Positions 61,552 to 64,000 of a stretch of DNA of 64,000 bases are shown piece after piece. Source of the DNA: Filomicrobium sp. Its GTDB lineage: Bacteria; Pseudomonadota; Alphaproteobacteria; Rhizobiales; Hyphomicrobiaceae. The stretch lies in contig JARFQY010000007.1 of assembly GCA_029287535.1 (NCBI GenBank), positions 1 through 64,000 of the forward strand, given 5' to 3'. Both the position numbers and the translations under genes were made by a program. Each line of letters starts with the position of its first letter. Positions within the stretch are counted from its first letter, which is position 1. The notes below the pieces were generated by a model that worked only from the letters and a program-made list of their open reading frames with translations, was not told the DNA's origin and did not search any database.

Positions 61552-62763
61552 ATGACCGACACTGACACAAATGAGAATGCTGCGATCGAGCGCACAAGAG
61601 CGCACGCTGCCCGCAGCGCGATCGACAGCTTTATTGTCATGGACGTCATGCGCGCTGCTACCGCCAAGGAAAACGCCGGACAGCGGGTCATACACATGGA
61701 AGTCGGGCAACCAGGCACCGCCGCCCCTGAGGCCGCTCGCAATGCCCTCCGCTCGGCTCTCGACACGGATAGTCTTGGCTACACCCTTGCCCTAGGCATG
61801 GACCCGCTTCGCGAACGCATTGCCCGCTACTACAAGGAAACCTATGGGGTCGAGGTCGCTCCAGATCGCGTAATTGTGACCTCGGGATCCTCCGGTGCGT
61901 TCATTTTGACCTTCATCGGCCTATTTGACGGCGGGTCCACGGTGGCCCTGCCCTCACCGGGGTATCCCTGCTATCGCCACATATTGAAAACCCTGAACCT
62001 TGTTCCGCAGCTCATAGAGACGTCTGAAGCCGATCGCTGGATGCCGACGGCACAATCGGTAAGCTCCTGCCACGCGCAAGCCGGTTTGAGCGGCCTACTC
62101 GTCGCGTCGCCCGCGAATCCAACCGGGACCATGCTGAAACCTGCGCGGCTGCGGGAGCTGTGCGAGGTCTGCGACAAATTGGGCCTGTGGTTCATCTCCG
62201 ATGAAATTTATCACGGCCTCACCTACGAAGCGCCAGCCGCAACGGCGCTGACGTACTCCGACGACGCCATAATCATCAACAGCTTCTCGAAATACTTCTC
62301 GATGACTGGTTGGCGCGTCGGCTGGATGATTGTTCCCGATCGGCTTGTGCGCGTCTTTGAGCGGCTTGCCCAGAACTTGTTCATATGCGCACCCGCCGCC
62401 TCTCAGATGGCGGCCTTGGGGGCCTTCGAGGCGCGCGACGAGTTGCAGGCAAACAAAGCCACTTACGCAAGAAACCGAGAGTTGCTGTTACGCGAATTGC
62501 CCAAGGCTGGCTTTGACAAGATCGTCCCCGCCGACGGAGCCTTCTACCTTTATTGCGACGTTTCCGCTCTCAGCACCGACAGCGCGCAGCTGGCAGGTCA
62601 GATCCTTGAACAGGCTGGTGTTGCGGTGACGCCGGGGATCGATTTTGATCCCGCGCGCGGGACCCGGTATTTGAGGTTTTCTTACGCCCGCTCTCACGAG
62701 GACATCGCCGAGGCAGCCCGGCGGCTCATCACATGGCGGCAGGGCGGAGTTGTGCAGTCATGA
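61552..62763 (+). CDS. Class I/II PLP-dependent aminotransferase
   Basis: A 403-residue fold-type I aminotransferase. GQPGTAAPEAARNAL and LGYTLALGMDPLRERIARYY are N-terminal landmarks, VTSGSSGAFIL is the phosphate cup, VASPANPTGTML carries the conserved Asn, and FISDEIYHGLTYE the Asp/Tyr pair. The PLP lysine is in INSFSKYFSMTGWRVGWM, and YLRFSYARS near the C-terminus has the substrate-binding arginine. The likely substrates are aspartate, aromatic or branched amino acids; none can be preferred. Confidence 0.92.
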   Translation: MTDTDTNENAAIERTRAHAARSAIDSFIVMDVMRAATAKENAGQRVIHMEVGQPGTAAPEAARNALRSALDTDSLGYTLALGMDPLRERIARYYKETYGVEVAPDRVIVTSGSSGAFILTFIGLFDGGSTVALPSPGYPCYRHILKTLNLVPQLIETSEADRWMPTAQSVSSCHAQAGLSGLLVASPANPTGTMLKPARLRELCEVCDKLGLWFISDEIYHGLTYEAPAATALTYSDDAIIINSFSKYFSMTGWRVGWMIVPDRLVRVFERLAQNLFICAPAASQMAALGAFEARDELQANKATYARNRELLLRELPKAGFDKIVPADGAFYLYCDVSALSTDSAQLAGQILEQAGVAVTPGIDFDPARGTRYLRFSYARSHEDIAEAARRLITWRQGGVVQS

Positions 62764-62782
62764 CCGCAGGTGCATCAGGACG

Positions 62783-62809
62783 AAAAAAGCGGCAGTCCAT
62801 GACCGCCGC
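62783..62809 (-). terminator. Terminator after the frameshifted gene (minus strand)
   Basis: A 9-bp stem (GCGGCGGTC / GACTGCCGC, one G-T pair) with an ATG loop is followed by T6 on the minus strand, 36 bases beyond the stop of the 62845 frame. That the terminator fits the downstream frame supports reading the two frames as one gene. Confidence 0.7.
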
Positions 62810-62844
62810 CTTCTTGCGTACCCGGTAACCTGCACCCGAAATCG

Positions 62845-63595
62845 TCAATCGCATTCAAGATAGCCGGAATACGACAGCAGGTTGTTCCGCTCGTTTGTTT
62901 CATTGATGAGATTAAAGGGGTCAACGACGGCGAAAACAGTGATCTTCGTGCGTCCCTGATCGTCCTTGATGTTCTCCGCCCCACCGCTGTTCGAACCTGG
63001 GTTCAACGAAGCAATCTTTGCGGCGGTCTCTTTGTTCCAATCCCCGTTTCCGGGCAGTCCTGCACCCTTTTGGAAAGCCGCCAGCGCGCGCTTGGAGCCA
63101 CGCCCCCAGTCACCGTCAACAACCACCGAATAGGCCCTGTCCTTGAGGAATTGCTGGACGTCGCGCGCCAGGTCATCGTCGTACTCCAGTGCATCCGGGT
63201 TCGTCGGCAAAGCGCCACCCGAAGCGCCGTTTTCATAACCATTATAGCTGCGGCCACGCTTGACTTTGTTCCGGCCAAGACTGAACGTCACCGGGCTCGA
63301 TTTTGCTGCGCTTGGTGTCCTTGTCGATAAGATCGATGTTCTCTGGAACGTAAACAGCAACAAAGCTGCGGAAGAACTCGCCCGCGCCGCGCAGGTTCGC
63401 CGCTGAGTCTCCTTCATTTCGAATGACGATGCGGCCTTCTGCGAGCGGCTGTCCTTTTTCGCAACCGATGAAGTCGACCTTCGAGTCGGAAGCCTGGATG
63501 ACAAGGTCCGGTTCTGCCCGTGCCGTATGCGCGAAAATGGCAATACTGACGACAGCACCCATCCACATGAGCGCCTTGTGTAACCATACTTGCAT
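62845..63595 (-). pseudogene. Secreted CARDB/peptidoglycan-binding-domain gene, split by a frameshift
   Basis: The first frame (63595-63242) begins with a signal peptide (WMGAVVSIAIFAHTARA) and a CARDB-like beta domain (PDLVIQASDSKVDFIG; IRNEGDSAANLRG) and reaches KIEPGDV near 63290. The second frame then continues SLGRNKVKRGRSYNGYENG into a peptidoglycan-binding-like helical domain (DLARDVQQFLKDRAYSVV; DGDWGRGSKRALAAFQ) and a final CARDB-type strand (VDPFNLINETNERNN). Joining them across a one-base shift gives one protein of about 250 residues. It is either a recent pseudogene or a sequencing error. Confidence 0.65.
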
Positions 63596-63795
63596 TGGAT
63601 GTACCCCTAAACATCAATCAAACGGCTGAGACCGGGCCCAACAATGCAAAATGTCCTTGGTCGAATCAAGCAAGGGAAGAGATCGCACAATCAATCAACA
63701 AATCGCAGTGTGTCTCGTTTGCCTCAAAGCAGTAAATGCTATGCACTGCACAATGCGCACGGGCGACGAGGTCTCACCTCCCGCCGCGCGCACCA

Positions 63796-64000
63796 TCATT
63801 CCCACTCGATGGTTCCAGGCGGTTTTGAAGTAATGTCGTAGACAACGCGGTTGATGCCGTTGACTTCATTTATGATGCGCGTGCTGGCACGGCCCAGGAA
63901 GTCATGGCTGAAGTCGAAGTAGTCGGCGGTCATTCCATCCATCGACGTCACTGCTCGCAGCGCACAAACATAGTCGTACGTGCGTGAATCTCCCATCACC
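63796..64000 (-). CDS. guaA: GuaA, GMP synthase (C-terminal part, runs off the window)
   Basis: The frame ends with [18 protein letters not shown] and [19 protein letters not shown], the highly conserved C-terminal dimerisation domain of glutamine-hydrolysing GMP synthase. Only the last 67 or so residues are in the window; the rest lies beyond position 64000. Confidence 0.95.
   Translation of the reverse strand, partial: VMGDSRTYDYVCALRAVTSMDGMTADYFDFSHDFLGRASTRIINEVNGINRVVYDITSKPPGTIEWE

Noticed and set aside
1-64000. CRISPR arrays, insertion sequences, integrons, toxin-antitoxin pairs
   Set aside because: No regular direct repeats, transposase motifs, terminal inverted repeats or recognisable toxin-antitoxin pairs were seen on either strand.

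Overview
The window is chromosomal DNA from an alphaproteobacterium, most likely of the order Hyphomicrobiales (Rhizobiales). The evidence is the set of conserved neighbourhoods. These are uvrC-pgsA-moaD-moaE next to an SDR reductase, rpoH beside an RluD-type pseudouridine synthase, eipA (DUF1134) divergent from chpT, panB-TPR-bamB-der, rne-amiC-PBP1A-prfB, and M48 protease-dsbA-aroQ-accB-accC-aat. Base composition looks moderately GC-rich. Genus cannot be read from the sequence. There is no prophage, insertion sequence, CRISPR array or transfer apparatus. The novelty lies in small genes, decayed genes and unusual variants of housekeeping genes.

Layout. 0-4.3 kb: a gene-poor left end, a TorF-type porin, an SDR reductase and a secreted glucosaminidase. 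4.5-12 kb: a ParB-like domain protein, a secreted unknown, uvrC, a basic secreted peptide, pgsA, moaD, moaE and a zinc amidase with an AMIN domain. 12.9-18.8 kb: rpoH and rluD, separated by a stress/envelope group (DUF1269, AI-2E-family permease, holin-like and DUF883-like membrane proteins). 18.8-23.7 kb: tRNA-Glu, an unknown 303-residue protein, an EamA transporter, a lactonase-like hydrolase, then about 1.2 kb with no ordinary gene that holds strong hairpins and three tiny membrane ORFs with good ribosome binding sites. 23.8-29.6 kb: a coiled-coil membrane protein, EipA, ChpT, a response regulator and FetAB. 29.6-33.2 kb: a run of small secreted cysteine-rich proteins, a dead rlmJ and holC. 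33.2-42.4 kb: der, bamB, a YfgM-like protein, panB, an L,D-transpeptidase, MOSC and NnrU proteins. 42.4-45.6 kb: three adjacent methyltransferase genes, one resembling eukaryotic protein arginine methyltransferases, and a lone cyclic-nucleotide-binding domain. 45.7-55.2 kb: prfB with its programmed frameshift, PBP1A, a second AMIN amidase and rne with a very large acidic insertion. 55.5-64 kb: aat, accC, accB, aroQ, dsbA, an M48 protease, an aminotransferase, a frameshifted peptidoglycan-binding-domain gene and the end of guaA.

Functionally the window is dominated by envelope and cell-wall work: two AMIN amidases, PBP1A, an L,D-transpeptidase, a glucosaminidase, BamB, EipA, a BepA-like protease and DsbA. 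It also carries RNA and translation functions (RNase E, RF2, Der, RNA methyltransferases, RluD, HolC, tRNA-Glu) and one output arm of the CckA-ChpT-CtrA cell-cycle pathway. Each amidase gene has a near-consensus CtrA-like box upstream, which would fit cell-cycle control of septal wall splitting, but this is inference. The most notable observations are the PRMT-like gene in a methyltransferase operon, the tandem tiny membrane ORFs, the family of small four-cysteine secreted proteins, the pseudogenised rlmJ and the roughly 300-residue insertion in RNase E.
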